From the NCBI RefSeq assembly GCF_037126245.1, contig NZ_CP136925.1, forward strand, positions 3,021,203 through 3,085,202: a DNA stretch of 64,000 nt, in the 5' to 3' direction. The translations under genes and the position numbers were made by a program. Of this stretch, positions 45,401 to 53,898 are shown piece after piece. The DNA comes from Mangrovimonas cancribranchiae (GTDB taxonomy: Bacteria; Bacteroidota; Bacteroidia; Flavobacteriales; Flavobacteriaceae). Positions within the stretch are counted from its first letter, which is position 1; every line of letters begins with the position of its first letter. The notes beneath the pieces were generated by a model. That model saw only the letters and a program-made list of their open reading frames with translations, was not told the DNA's origin and ran no database searches.

Positions 45401-47306
45401 GGTATAAATTGCCATCATCAGCTAATTGAAGATTGTTAACAACTAGCACACTTAAATCGGTTCCTATGTTGGACCATGTACTGCCACCATCTGTCGATTC
45501 TTGCCACTGGTAACTTACAGCATTTGGACTAGACACCATAAACGATGCCGACCCGCCAACACCCGTTGTAATATCACTAGGATGTGTATCTATGGTTGGT
45601 GCTGATGACGTTACTGAAACATTATATGGGCCAATCTCACCATCCGACCAGCAACCTTCTATTGTGTTGTAGGCTCTTACATAATAATCGCCAGAAGTAC
45701 TAACTGTTAAGTCGCTTGCAGCATCGTTTGCTAGATCTTCTCCTAACGATGCACTTTGCCAGTAGTAAACTACATTGGCAGGTGCCGTTCCCGAAAAACT
45801 TAATGTGGTATTAGCCGCACAAACAGGTGTTGCTCCAGAAATTGTTCCTGTAGGATCTGCTGGTGTGACACATGAATAACATGTCCATTCAATTTCATCA
45901 ATGATGATATGACTTCCTGTTATGTTTCGTAATTCGATGGTAATATCACCAGATATATTAATTCCAGAAACAGAAAAGATATGTTCATTAAAATCATCAA
46001 AAGGAGTTGAGGTTCCTTGTGAAATACCATTGACAAAAAGCTCAACTTGTCTATCACCACTTCCTGTAAAACCTTTATAAAGCTTTACAGAAAAATCACC
46101 AATTCCATTAGGCACTAAACTTGATGAAATACTACTGTTGTCAGAGCTTCTTCTTAGCAAGAGGGCATTGCCATTAATTCCAGAACCATTAGCGTCACCA
46201 TTTTCGTCTCTAGATTCAATGTAGGTCCAAGTTACTCCATTGTCTCCAATGTAACTATTATCACTATATGAAGCAGTAGCATTAGAATTATCAAAAGATT
46301 CAAAACCACAAGGCCCAGTATAAATTTCAAACGTTACGCTAATGGTATGTGCTTCACTTACATTAGTAAAATCGTAAGAGGTGACAGCACCTACCGATAC
46401 GCCATCAACTAAAACATCTTGTACAGCATAACCAGCATCTGGTGTGATGGTATAGGTGATATCATCACCACAGTCTACTGTTGAAGTTCCGCTAGGAGAG
46501 ATACTTCCATTGGCACCTGCAGATCCAGTAATATTAAAAGTATCCGCTATATAAACGGCTGTAATAGTATGGTCTGCTGTAACATTGGTAAAGGTATAAG
46601 GATTGGTGTTTCCAGCATTAGCGCCATCAACTAGCCAGTAATCAAACGTATGGCAGCTATCTGGCGTTGCTGTAAAGGCTTGATCGTCGTTATTGGCTAC
46701 CCCAATTGTTCCTGGCGTAATTGTACCACCTGTTGCTTGTGTTACGGTTATGGTGTTGTCTGAGGTTGGGGTGCCATCAACAATAATATTGTCTAACCTA
46801 TGATATTCAGCACTAGCATTATTATTTATAATTACCCTTATTTCAAGGGTTGTGCCTGTTAATCCTATCTGAGAAACAGTTGCATTAGTGAAGTCATCAT
46901 TTAGATTACCATTAGTTTCAGCAGTTATCCAAGCACCACCATCTATTCTATATTCAGTATCAAAAATATCTCCAGACTCCATAGTTCCATTTTCCGATGC
47001 ATCTAAACTAAAGTATACATTTGTATAAGCAGATATATTAATTGAGGGAGAATACCAAATTGCATCACCATCGATATCTCTTGCTTCAAAAACTTCATTT
47101 TCAACGCGAAACCAATCAGTGTTAGCACTTAAAATACTAGAGGAAATATCTATAGACCAAGTTACACCACTTAAATCTATAGTGGGGGTTGGTCCAGTTG
47201 CACCTTTGCCACTTTGTCCTGTAAAATCTTCATGGTATATCTGCCCAAATCCAGATACAATAAGGCTTAAAAAAGCTATTAATGAGAACGCGTATTTTTT
47301 AATCAT
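42483..47306 (-). CDS. Large T9SS-secreted multidomain surface/extracellular protein
   Basis: A 1607-residue protein. Signal peptide (1-21); a Thr/Gly-rich beta domain; two divergent InlB-type repeats (about 187-330: GGTITPG, CHTFDYWLVDG ... YTFTNVTADHTITAVY and AGYAVQDVLVDG ... YDFTNVSEAHTISVTF); a jelly-roll-like region; Ig-like SVTSSAPTIDTHPSDITTGVGGSASFMVSS with YQWQESTDGGSTWSNIG; further beta domains; and a C-terminal T9SS type A sorting domain (about 1530-1607: SIEILDLLGRQIYTLQG ... ATYIAKITLANGQVINKKAIKK). Probably an adhesin or matrix protein; function not determinable. Monocistronic, own promoter. Confidence 0.9.
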   Translation of the reverse strand: MIKKYAFSLIAFLSLIVSGFGQIYHEDFTGQSGKGATGPTPTIDLSGVTWSIDISSSILSANTDWFRVENEVFEARDIDGDAIWYSPSINISAYTNVYFSLDASENGTMESGDIFDTEYRIDGGAWITAETNGNLNDDFTNATVSQIGLTGTTLEIRVIINNNASAEYHRLDNIIVDGTPTSDNTITVTQATGGTITPGTIGVANNDDQAFTATPDSCHTFDYWLVDGANAGNTNPYTFTNVTADHTITAVYIADTFNITGSAGANGSISPSGTSTVDCGDDITYTITPDAGYAVQDVLVDGVSVGAVTSYDFTNVSEAHTISVTFEIYTGPCGFESFDNSNATASYSDNSYIGDNGVTWTYIESRDENGDANGSGINGNALLLRRSSDNSSISSSLVPNGIGDFSVKLYKGFTGSGDRQVELFVNGISQGTSTPFDDFNEHIFSVSGINISGDITIELRNITGSHIIIDEIEWTCYSCVTPADPTGTISGATPVCAANTTLSFSGTAPANVVYYWQSASLGEDLANDAASDLTVSTSGDYYVRAYNTIEGCWSDGEIGPYNVSVTSSAPTIDTHPSDITTGVGGSASFMVSSPNAVSYQWQESTDGGSTWSNIGTDLSVLVVNNLQLADDGNLYQVIVTNICGSTTSNSATVSVTTSTIFNPGELIFVGYDGSISGSNDEFLIATLVDITAGTEFSLVNSRYEAGAPANVRTQKWGGGSDDPGAEPFETKITYTGTSVIPAGSVLRFEVELSDSFIVSASVTEGITTTTRTSDFSANVIRSEPFQYANISTSGADQLYLMQGDFISDGTIDANEANYYFSGVLLHGITIDTPWVPLTSACSSTNRESRLPAELRCFNVESEYDIRGYYENDKEHGLATIRTIVNNVSDVAGNWTLGSYNFDPTDNSASSAGKTFTISPSNPAGQWVGDVDTNWFNCANWEGLAVPKNATNVTVDDSASNIATIDYTADYSDEFNDIARCNNLTIDGHTVNLSGSVNNILEVHGNLQIDANPTSLLNMDDGSTATDDGLLYLYGDWTNNQGTLAFEEGNGTVIFTGTTDQIIYFNPQPPLPPITTEQFFNVVLDNNFTTGISGELYANGNLTINNSRTLTTSSDDYVYVNLSVINNGTFNIENNGSLVQGDDFSVNTGTLNMERLASVRNLDYVYWSSPISGFNVSNISSTSRIYKWDPTITNPNGGQGNWVSAVGETMEQGVGYIVRGNNGQGEPSSSTDLNFETNFNNGVPFNGYFTVDVSRGDDAASDDDDWNLIGNPYPSAIDAYEFLTNTTNATVLDGFVNLWTHGTLPDAAIVDPFYDDFGANYTASDYIPYNALGSGAGPGQTVIAAGQSFMVNMLDGATTTEQIEFRNNMRGTAFDNSQFYRQANTERHRIWLDIIHDNQSLGRILLGYNANATAGRDRLYDAITDNQKLYSLINNEKFSIQGRYPFHIDDTFPIGYELDNAGNYTIAIAYFDGMFDGEQTVYLKDNDLNFIHNLTNAPYHFASENGEFNNRFEIVFRETSLSVEENLLSNNNLTIIELQNDNVQFSVNDRHKITSIEILDLLGRQIYTLQGTNSSKVTHNLSNLSSATYIAKITLANGQVINKKAIKK

Positions 47307-47343
47307 AAGGGAAATTTTTTGCTATTAAAAAAAATAAGGCCTA

Positions 47344-47351
47344 CAAATATA
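47344..47351 (-). promoter_or_regulatory. -7 promoter element (TATATTTG) of the T9SS cargo gene
   Basis: CAAATATA reads TATATTTG leftward, matching TAnnTTTG, 37 bases before the start. Confidence 0.6.
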
Positions 47352-47422
47352 TGTGAAATCGTCTACAAATCAAGTTGTTGAGGTTTATATATTATTAACA
47401 AAATGTTATTATTTTTACCCAC

Positions 47423-47896
47423 ATGCCACAACACAAAACATATACGGTTGATGAGGCCAAGCGAACCTTAGAAAATTACTGTGCTTACCAAGAGCGTTGC
47501 CATAAAGAGGTGGTTGATAAGTTGCAGCAAATGCATATGATTCCTCAAGCTATTGATGTTATTGTGTCGCACCTTATAGAAAATAACTATTTAAATGAAA
47601 CACGTTTTGCCGAAGCTTTTGTACGCGGTAAGTTTAGATTAAAAAAATGGGGAAAACACCGACTTAAGCGTGAATTAAAACAACGCAATATTTCTACTTA
47701 CAACATAACTAAAGCTTTAGCACAAATATCGGAGGTTGAATATTATGAAACATTTCATATGTTAGCATCTAAGCGTTTAAATGCTATAAAGGAAACAAAT
47801 GCCTGGAAAAAGCGTAAAAAGCTTGCTAATTACTTATTGTATCGTGGTTGGGAATCGCATTTGGTTTATGAGAAAGTAAACGAGTTAATTCCATAA
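47423..47896 (+). CDS. recX: Regulatory protein RecX
   Basis: A 157-residue helical protein that modulates RecA. Typical segments: TVDEAKRTLENYCAYQERCHKEVVDKL, VIVSHLIENNYLNETRFAEAFVRGKFRLKKWGKHRLKRELKQRNIS and KKLANYLLYRGWESHLVYEKVNEL, the tandem three-helix repeats of RecX. Not adjacent to recA here. A strong terminator overlaps its stop codon. Confidence 0.92.
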   Translation: MPQHKTYTVDEAKRTLENYCAYQERCHKEVVDKLQQMHMIPQAIDVIVSHLIENNYLNETRFAEAFVRGKFRLKKWGKHRLKRELKQRNISTYNITKALAQISEVEYYETFHMLASKRLNAIKETNAWKKRKKLANYLLYRGWESHLVYEKVNELIP

Positions 47897-47925
47897 AAAA
47901 AGAGCCTTTTTTAGGCTCTTTTTTT
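47895..47925 (+). terminator. Rho-independent terminator overlapping the recX stop
   Basis: AGAGCCT and AGGCTCT pair around T5, with an A7 run before and T7 after; the reverse strand also carries a T-run. Confidence 0.88.
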
Positions 47926-47942
47926 ATTCAAAATGCATGTTA

Positions 47943-48473
47943 TTATAAATTAAAAACAGCGCCTAAATTAACCGTAAATTGGTTGTGAATATGCTCTGCG
48001 CGAGTTAGCTTGTCGTTGTATTTAGCAATAGGGAATTGGGCTTCGGAATAGACACCAAACCCATCGGTAAAAAAGTATCTTGCACCAACGTGTCCTCCAA
48101 AGTTTTTAAGACTAAGGTTTAATCCTGGATATAAATCGAAGTTCTCGTCTATATTTAATACATTACCAATATTGGCATTAAAACGTGCTTTTAAATCAAA
48201 TCGATCTAAAAAACCGGCTTTTTCAACAATAGTTTTGCCATTAAGATCAACCACATCGTCTTCTAAACCATTAGAAATGCCTAACGCATAGGTAGATGTT
48301 ATACCAACTGAGATATTTTCGCCTAAACCAAGATCGTAACTTACATTAACTCCTGTTGCACTATCTTGAAAGTTAGCGCCAACTTGTAGTTTTTGGTCTC
48401 CTTTTCCAGAAAAGGCTTGCCCGTTTGCAAAAGCAAAGGATAATAATGTGATAATAACAAGTAAATTTTTCAT
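47943..48473 (-). CDS. Small outer-membrane beta-barrel protein (DUF6646-like)
   Basis: A 176-residue exported protein with signal peptide (1-18, ending ANGQ) and about eight amphipathic strands (GDQKLQVGANFQDSATGVNVSYDLGLGENISVGITSTYALG; GLNLSLKNFGGHVGARYFFTDGFGVYSEAQFPIAKY), ending FTVNLGAVFNL with a terminal hydrophobic residue. This is consistent with a small OmpW/OmpX-like barrel; I believe it belongs to DUF6646. Function unknown. Confidence 0.78.
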   Translation of the reverse strand: MKNLLVIITLLSFAFANGQAFSGKGDQKLQVGANFQDSATGVNVSYDLGLGENISVGITSTYALGISNGLEDDVVDLNGKTIVEKAGFLDRFDLKARFNANIGNVLNIDENFDLYPGLNLSLKNFGGHVGARYFFTDGFGVYSEAQFPIAKYNDKLTRAEHIHNQFTVNLGAVFNL

Positions 48474-48505
48474 AATAAAGTGTTTATCTGTTTTTTTTGA
48501 GGGCG

Positions 48506-48513
48506 CAAATATA
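48506..48513 (-). promoter_or_regulatory. -7 promoter element (TATATTTG) of the small barrel gene
   Basis: CAAATATA reads TATATTTG leftward. It lies immediately after the stop of the JmjC-like gene and 32 bases before the barrel start, so the two genes are probably separate units. Confidence 0.6.
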
Positions 48514-49383
48514 TTATAAGTTTTTAATATAGCCGTTGGTCTTTTCTATGGCTTGGTCATTTTTCCAATCAATCCAACGTTGCCCTCTTAAACGTCGCAT
48601 TAGGTTGTCGAAATGTCTCATGATAAAAATGTTGTAAAGCGCTTTGCTTAAATTTTTAGGACGCTTTGCTATAGTTCTTAGACTCATAGAAAAGCCAGGA
48701 GTCACATATTTCATGTAATGCCAATAACCTTCCGGCATATAAAGTACCTCGCCATGATTTAATTGTGTTTTAAATCCTTTGGCATATTGTAAGGCTGGCC
48801 ATTGGTTAAAATCTGGGTTTGAAAAGTTAATATCTTCTCGCGTGATAAGCGAATGTGGTACTTTGTACAAGTATTTACTTTGGTCTTGATTAAAAAGAAT
48901 GATTTCTTTTTCTCCTTCAAAATGAAAATGAAAAATGTTGGCCAAATCAATATCGTAATGCATAAATGTGTACGAGTCTTCACCACCAAAAAATAGCATA
49001 GGTAACCCTTTTAAGAATTTTAAACCTAATTTTGGGTATGAGAAATCCTTTTGTAACTGAGGGACTTCTTTTAGAATATTCCAAAGGAAAATGCGGTATT
49101 TGGTCGGTTCTTTTTTAAGCAAATCGACATAATCGCCCAAATTCATTTTGGTATGTGGCTCGTTAAACCCATCTTTATAATCTACTGGTCTGTCATCGTA
49201 TAATGGTACTGTTTTATCGCCAGCAATGGTTTTTATATAGTCTAAATTCCATTTTGAAACGGCTGGCCAATCTTCAATAAACTGTTCTAAAACCACAGGT
49301 TTCTGTGGTTTGTAGTAGTGTTTTATAAAGTCCTCTTTGGAAATGTTTTTAACCCGAGGAATATCTTGAAGTTGTAATTTCAA
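48514..49383 (-). CDS. Cupin-like JmjC-type Fe(II)/2-oxoglutarate oxygenase
   Basis: A 289-residue cytoplasmic protein of the cupin_8/JmjC class (YYKPQKPVVLEQFIEDWPAVSKWNLDYIKTIAGDKTVPLYDD). Probable iron ligands are His and Asp in FMHYDIDLANIFHFHFEG and a His in EVLYMPEGYWHYMKYV. Family members hydroxylate protein side chains or small molecules; the substrate is not evident. The start is about 60 bases downstream (in transcription) of the TonB receptor gene, possibly the same transcript. Confidence 0.86.
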   Translation of the reverse strand: MKLQLQDIPRVKNISKEDFIKHYYKPQKPVVLEQFIEDWPAVSKWNLDYIKTIAGDKTVPLYDDRPVDYKDGFNEPHTKMNLGDYVDLLKKEPTKYRIFLWNILKEVPQLQKDFSYPKLGLKFLKGLPMLFFGGEDSYTFMHYDIDLANIFHFHFEGEKEIILFNQDQSKYLYKVPHSLITREDINFSNPDFNQWPALQYAKGFKTQLNHGEVLYMPEGYWHYMKYVTPGFSMSLRTIAKRPKNLSKALYNIFIMRHFDNLMRRLRGQRWIDWKNDQAIEKTNGYIKNL

Positions 49384-49444
49384 CGTCTCTTAAAATTTAA
49401 AAATCAAAGTTAAGAAAACGTTACTAAATACTATTTATGTTATG

Positions 49445-51262
49445 TTAAAACCTGTAATTAATACCAAAAATAACATTACCCTTTGGCATAGGAACTAAAT
49501 TAGTTTCGTAATAATCTTGGTTAAAAATGTTATTAGCTATAAGTGATAGGTTTAACTTTTGGTTTATGGTTGCCGTAATGTTGGCATCAAGAACAATATA
49601 CGATTGCCCTGTTGTGCGTTCTAGATATTTATAAACAATATTATGACTTAAATGTTTTATAAACGATGTTTTTAAAGTTCCTACAACTTGATGCTTTAAA
49701 GAGTTTATAGAATATCGTGAGAAATTATTAGCCACAGCTTTTACATCATCATCGATAAAGGTATATCCTAAAGAAATATTTTGAGGTAATTGCGCCAAAT
49801 TAAAGGTATAATCTGTTTGTAACTCTACCCCTTTTGTGTTAACATCTCTTACATTAGTGGCTTGCCACAGATCGGTATCGTTTTCTTTTACAAAATCGAT
49901 TAATTTTCTAGAGTCTCTATTAAATACAGTGGCAGTTGCCTGTAGTTTTCCTGAATTGAATTTTAAACCAATTTCTTCGGCTATGGCTTCTTCTGGATCA
50001 AGGTTTTCGTTTCCTAGGGTAGTTGGGTCGCTATAGTATAAATCGGTATATGTTGGAATTCTATACGTGTATCCTATGTTTCCGTACACGCGAAGTTTAT
50101 CGTTTATTTGATAGCCTAAATCGATACCAGGGAAAGCATGGAATTTAAAATCGGAAAAATACGTTATTGCTACACCAGGTGTAATATCTAGGTTATCATC
50201 TAGTAACTTAAATTGGTGTTCCAAAAATACATTAGTCATAAATCTATCACGTTGTCCAAGATTGTTACTAGAAATATACACTTTGGCAAGATCTACACCA
50301 AAACCTGTAGTACCTAAGTTAGATTTGTACGATCCGTGTAATTCTGCACCAATTTTGTTGGTTTGGTGCAAGTTTCGGTAAACCGCTGGATTGTGCCTTA
50401 TAAACACGTACATATCTTGGTTCCATTTCCAGTATAATCTTGGCTTAAGTGTAAGGTTTCCATTTCTGTAATTAGAAGAAACTCCTAGTAAGCTTGTTTT
50501 CGTTTCTTCGTATTGGTCTTTAGCACTTGGTGAGGCATAAAATCCGTTAGCACCAAAATCTCTTTCTTGATAGCTTGCCGTTACACTTATAGGCATTTTT
50601 TTATTTTGATTAAAGGTACTTTTTAAGAAATAGTTTCTGTTTTCATAATCGGTATTATAGCGGTAACCGTCTGAAGTATTAGAGGATGCATGCACGATAT
50701 GTGACGATCCTTCGATATTAAACCCAAACGTACCATTTATTAATTGCTGGTTATTAGACCCTAATTGATACCCTACTGAACTTACCTTTTCTATATTACT
50801 TTTGGTAACAATGTTAATAGCGCCCGTAAAGGCATTTTGCCCAAAAACACGAGCAGCAGGCCCTTTTATTATTTCAATACGCTCAATAACATCAAGCGGT
50901 AAAGCCATATTAAGTGTGTGGTGTCCCGTTTGGGCATCGTCCATTTTCATACCATCAATTAATAAAAGCGTTTGATCAAAACCACCACCTCTTATGTAAA
51001 GGTCACCTTGCATACCATTCGAGCCACGACGTCTTATATCTACACCAGCTACTTGTTGTAATAAATCGGATACACTAGTTGCAGGACTTTCTTTAATATC
51101 TTTAGATGATATTACAGTAATGCTTCTTGAGTTTTCTTTAAACGGTAAATCAATTCTAGAGGATGTAATAACAACCGAATCTAGATCTTGCTGCTGTAAT
51201 TCTTGTGCATAGCTTGTAAGTGTAACTAATACAAATAACCAAAAAAGGGATATAAACTTCAT
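49445..51262 (-). CDS. TonB-dependent receptor divergent from a MocR regulator
   Basis: About 605 residues from MKFISLFWLFVLVTLTSYAQ (51262), chosen because it gives a clean signal peptide; an open frame extends 18 codons upstream but into the promoter. Plug at about 25-155 (LDSVVITSSRIDLPFKENSRSITVISSKDI; LQQVAGVDIRRRGSNGMQGDLYIRGGGFDQTLLLIDGMKMDD; ARVFGQNAFTGAINIVTK) and a barrel ending FGINYRF. Its small size and plug resemble BtuB-like receptors. Divergence from a PLP-binding regulator makes a vitamin substrate possible, but this is inference. Confidence 0.88.
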   Translation of the reverse strand: MKFISLFWLFVLVTLTSYAQELQQQDLDSVVITSSRIDLPFKENSRSITVISSKDIKESPATSVSDLLQQVAGVDIRRRGSNGMQGDLYIRGGGFDQTLLLIDGMKMDDAQTGHHTLNMALPLDVIERIEIIKGPAARVFGQNAFTGAINIVTKSNIEKVSSVGYQLGSNNQQLINGTFGFNIEGSSHIVHASSNTSDGYRYNTDYENRNYFLKSTFNQNKKMPISVTASYQERDFGANGFYASPSAKDQYEETKTSLLGVSSNYRNGNLTLKPRLYWKWNQDMYVFIRHNPAVYRNLHQTNKIGAELHGSYKSNLGTTGFGVDLAKVYISSNNLGQRDRFMTNVFLEHQFKLLDDNLDITPGVAITYFSDFKFHAFPGIDLGYQINDKLRVYGNIGYTYRIPTYTDLYYSDPTTLGNENLDPEEAIAEEIGLKFNSGKLQATATVFNRDSRKLIDFVKENDTDLWQATNVRDVNTKGVELQTDYTFNLAQLPQNISLGYTFIDDDVKAVANNFSRYSINSLKHQVVGTLKTSFIKHLSHNIVYKYLERTTGQSYIVLDANITATINQKLNLSLIANNIFNQDYYETNLVPMPKGNVIFGINYRF

Positions 51263-51319
51263 AATACTGTTAGTTCGTGTTTTTAACGCGGCAAAAGTCG
51301 TAACTTTCCGGATCATTAA

Positions 51320-51350
51320 AATAGTCCAGCTTTAAAACTATGAATAGTCC
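51320..51350. promoter_or_regulatory. Direct repeats AATAGTCC in the MocR/receptor promoter region
   Basis: AATAGTCC occurs at 51320-51327 and again at 51343-51350, 23 bases apart, spanning the regulator start codon. MocR-type regulators commonly bind direct repeats, so this is a candidate operator controlling both divergent genes. Confidence 0.4.
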
Positions 51351-52830
51351 GGTTGAAAATTTATTAAAACGAGTCATTATTTTTGAAAAAGCACAACCTA
51401 CAGCGGTTTACATTCAGATAGCCCAACAAATTATTAATGCTATTCAGCGTGGTTATTTACTTGAAGGTACAGCTTTACCCGGTACACGTAAATTTAGTGA
51501 GTTGTTGTCTATTAACAGAAATACAGCCGTAGCGGTTTACGAAGAATTAGCGTCACAGGGTTGGGTGGATATTGTTCCTAACAAAGGAACTTTTGTGCTT
51601 CTTCCAGAGAAAAAAACAGCCACAATAAAAGCTACAGTACATGGGATAGATCATGTAAGAGATTATCCAAAGCGTGCAGGATTTCCTTTTCAACCGTCAC
51701 TTAATTTAGCTTCCACCCAAGAATTTTCAAGCTGTACTTATGGTATTAATGATGGGCGTCCCGATTTACGTTTACATCCTACACATCAATTTTCACGGTG
51801 GTATAGTGCTTCTATGAAACGCACGGGTTTAATTTCAAAATGGCATAGAGCAGGAGAGCAATCGTATAATTTTGGGAAATATTTAAGCAATTATTTAAAC
51901 GCTACGCGGGGATTTCACATTACGCCCGCAAATATTATGAGTACGCGAAGTACCGAAATGAGCCTGTACATTGTGTCGCAATTATTAATAAAGCCTAAGG
52001 ATGTTGTGCTAGTAGGTATCTTAAGTCATTATGAATCTAACATGATTTTTCAACAAGCGGGAGCTACAGTAAAAACCATTCCTGTTGATGATTATGGAAT
52101 GGATGTTGACTTTATTAAAACACATTTTACAAAAGGCAGTATACGATGTGTTTACATATGTGCACATAGGCATTATCCAACAACGGTAACGTTAAGTGCC
52201 GAGCGACGTTTAAAACTATTGCAGTTAGCAAAAGCTTATAAGTTTGCTATTATAGAAGACGATTACGATTACGATTTTCAATTTGAAGGATCTGCCATGC
52301 AACCTATGGCAAGTTCCGATGCGCATGGTATGGTTATTTATTTAGGAAAGTTAGGGCAATCGTTGTTTCCTAGTTTTCAAATAGGGTTTGTTGTTGCCCC
52401 AGAGTATATAATTAATGAAGCTAAAAATTATTTACAGATATTAGATAAGCAAGGCGATTTAATACAGAAACAAATGTTATCTGAACTTATTGCCGAAGGA
52501 GAAATACACCGCTTAATTAAAAAAAATAGCACTGTTTATAAGCAACGATTAGATTATTTGTGCGATTGCCTTAAAAAGTATTTCAAAACAAAAATTGAAT
52601 GTCAAAAACCCTCTGGCGGATTAGCCATTTGGTTACATTTCACTCCGAGAATATCGCTTGTAAAACTTGCCGAAAAGGCAAAAAAACATGATTTATTTCT
52701 ACCTAAAACCATTTTATATCACAATAAAAACACCTGTGCTATTAGGTTTGGTTTTGGACATTTAAATGAAGATGAAATAAAAGAAGTGGTAAAAAAACTA
52801 CAACAAGCTTATAATGATATTGTAGATTAA
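51340..52830 (+). CDS. MocR/PdxR-type regulator (GntR helix-turn-helix fused to aminotransferase-like domain)
   Basis: A 496-residue protein. Residues 15-85 are a GntR winged helix (AVYIQIAQQIINAIQRGYLLEGTALPGTRKFSELLSINRNTAVAVYEELASQGWVDIVPNKGTFVLL); residues about 120-496 are a class I aminotransferase-fold domain with NDGRPDLRLHP, IIEDDYDYDFQFEG and the expected PLP-Lys in YLGKLGQSLFPSFQIGFVV. Such proteins sense PLP or amino-compounds and regulate divergent genes. Here the divergent gene is a TonB receptor. Its stop abuts the inverted repeat of the next operon. Confidence 0.9.
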   Translation: MNSPVENLLKRVIIFEKAQPTAVYIQIAQQIINAIQRGYLLEGTALPGTRKFSELLSINRNTAVAVYEELASQGWVDIVPNKGTFVLLPEKKTATIKATVHGIDHVRDYPKRAGFPFQPSLNLASTQEFSSCTYGINDGRPDLRLHPTHQFSRWYSASMKRTGLISKWHRAGEQSYNFGKYLSNYLNATRGFHITPANIMSTRSTEMSLYIVSQLLIKPKDVVLVGILSHYESNMIFQQAGATVKTIPVDDYGMDVDFIKTHFTKGSIRCVYICAHRHYPTTVTLSAERRLKLLQLAKAYKFAIIEDDYDYDFQFEGSAMQPMASSDAHGMVIYLGKLGQSLFPSFQIGFVVAPEYIINEAKNYLQILDKQGDLIQKQMLSELIAEGEIHRLIKKNSTVYKQRLDYLCDCLKKYFKTKIECQKPSGGLAIWLHFTPRISLVKLAEKAKKHDLFLPKTILYHNKNTCAIRFGFGHLNEDEIKEVVKKLQQAYNDIVD

Positions 52831-52883
52831 AATTATTGTTTTTCGATAATTTTTTTATATTTGTTATCGAAAAACAATAATTT
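52830..52883. promoter_or_regulatory. Perfect 20-bp inverted repeat framing the DUF2975-HTH promoter
   Basis: The left arm (52830-52849) and right arm (52864-52883) are exact reverse complements, separated by 14 bases. Each arm contains a quasi-palindrome of the form TTATyG-N5-CrATAA. The spacer contains TATATTTG (52856-52863), a -7 element, with a TTG (52836-52838) 17 bases upstream in the left arm as the -33 element. The right arm ends right before the start ATG. This is the expected layout of paired operator sites for the HTH protein encoded at the end of the operon. Confidence 0.8.
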
Positions 52884-53393
52884 ATGAAAACTATCAAGCT
52901 TCTTAAAACAGCCATTGACATTTATTATTACTTGATGTTAATTGCTTTGGTCTTTGGTATAATAACCTTGCCTATTTTGCTGTTTACTAATCAAAGCTAT
53001 CAAGTTAATATGTTTGATTCGGAACCAATTGATTTGGGTATGCTAGACACCTTGGAAACATTAATAATTGTGGTTTCCATGATTGCGGTATTGGGCATTT
53101 ACTTTGTCGCGATACGTTTAATAAAACAAACGGTTGATATCATGTCGCATGGCAATTATTTTTCAGATGATGTAATAATAAATTTTAAAAAAATAGGCCG
53201 ACTATTTATTGTGTGTGCCTTTGGTTTTTCCGTATTAAAACTCCTTATAAATCTTGTGCTATTTAGCCAGTTTTCAATAAACATAAATTCAACATTTATG
53301 ATATTCTTGATTATGGGACTTTTTATGATGTTTTTAAGTGAGGCTTTTGCTTCGGCAAAACAAATGAAAGAAGAAAATAACTTAACCATATAA
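52884..53393 (+). CDS. DUF2975 membrane protein, first copy
   Basis: A 169-residue inner-membrane protein with four helices (about 14-37, 55-77, 108-130, 135-157) and the DUF2975 segment IRLIKQTVDIMSHGNYFSDDVIINFKKIGRLFIVCAFGF between helices 2 and 3. Family function is unknown, but members are typically encoded with a small HTH regulator, as here. The product ends KQMKEENNLTI, close to its tandem neighbour's end. Translation begins directly after the inverted repeat. Confidence 0.87.
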   Translation: MKTIKLLKTAIDIYYYLMLIALVFGIITLPILLFTNQSYQVNMFDSEPIDLGMLDTLETLIIVVSMIAVLGIYFVAIRLIKQTVDIMSHGNYFSDDVIINFKKIGRLFIVCAFGFSVLKLLINLVLFSQFSININSTFMIFLIMGLFMMFLSEAFASAKQMKEENNLTI

Positions 53394-53395
53394 TT

Positions 53396-53896
53396 ATGAA
53401 AGCATTAAATATTTTAATTTTTACCCTATTTACAATATTACTTATAGCTTTATTAGGGAATGTAGTGTTGTCAATTTTAGGATTGGTTTTTGAAAAGGAT
53501 GTTTTGCATTTAGGGCACTTTTCTTCTGAAGGAGTGCCCATTTATATTAAGCTATTAGCATTGGTTAAAGGATGTGTGTTTTTATTATTCTGTTTAGGGG
53601 TTTTTTATTTGATGAAAATTTTAAATCGACTATCAAAATCTAATTATTTTTCAGAAAAACATGCTCAACTTTTTAAGACAACAGGAGTATATTTTATTAT
53701 TTCAGGAATATTAGGGTTTTGTTCAAGCTTATATCCTCTTCTATTTTCTTTTGATTTTTCACATTGGCAATATTTGAATTTTGATTCTAAAAACCTATAT
53801 ATTGTGTTAATTATTGTAGGGCTGTTTTTTATTGTTTTTGGTCGAGTTACGGCTCATGGATATGTTATAAAAAAAGAAAACGATTTAACCATATAA
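53396..53896 (+). CDS. DUF2975 membrane protein, second tandem copy
   Basis: A 166-residue paralogue of the preceding gene with the same four-helix layout and the central NRLSKSNYFSEKHAQLFKTTGVYFIISGILGF. It ends VIKKENDLTI. The bases around its stop and the next start (TTAACCATATAATTATG) are identical to those at the previous junction, supporting gene duplication with the boundary. Spacers are two bases, so all three genes are tightly coupled. Confidence 0.85.
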   Translation: MKALNILIFTLFTILLIALLGNVVLSILGLVFEKDVLHLGHFSSEGVPIYIKLLALVKGCVFLLFCLGVFYLMKILNRLSKSNYFSEKHAQLFKTTGVYFIISGILGFCSSLYPLLFSFDFSHWQYLNFDSKNLYIVLIIVGLFFIVFGRVTAHGYVIKKENDLTI

Positions 53897-53898
53897 TT

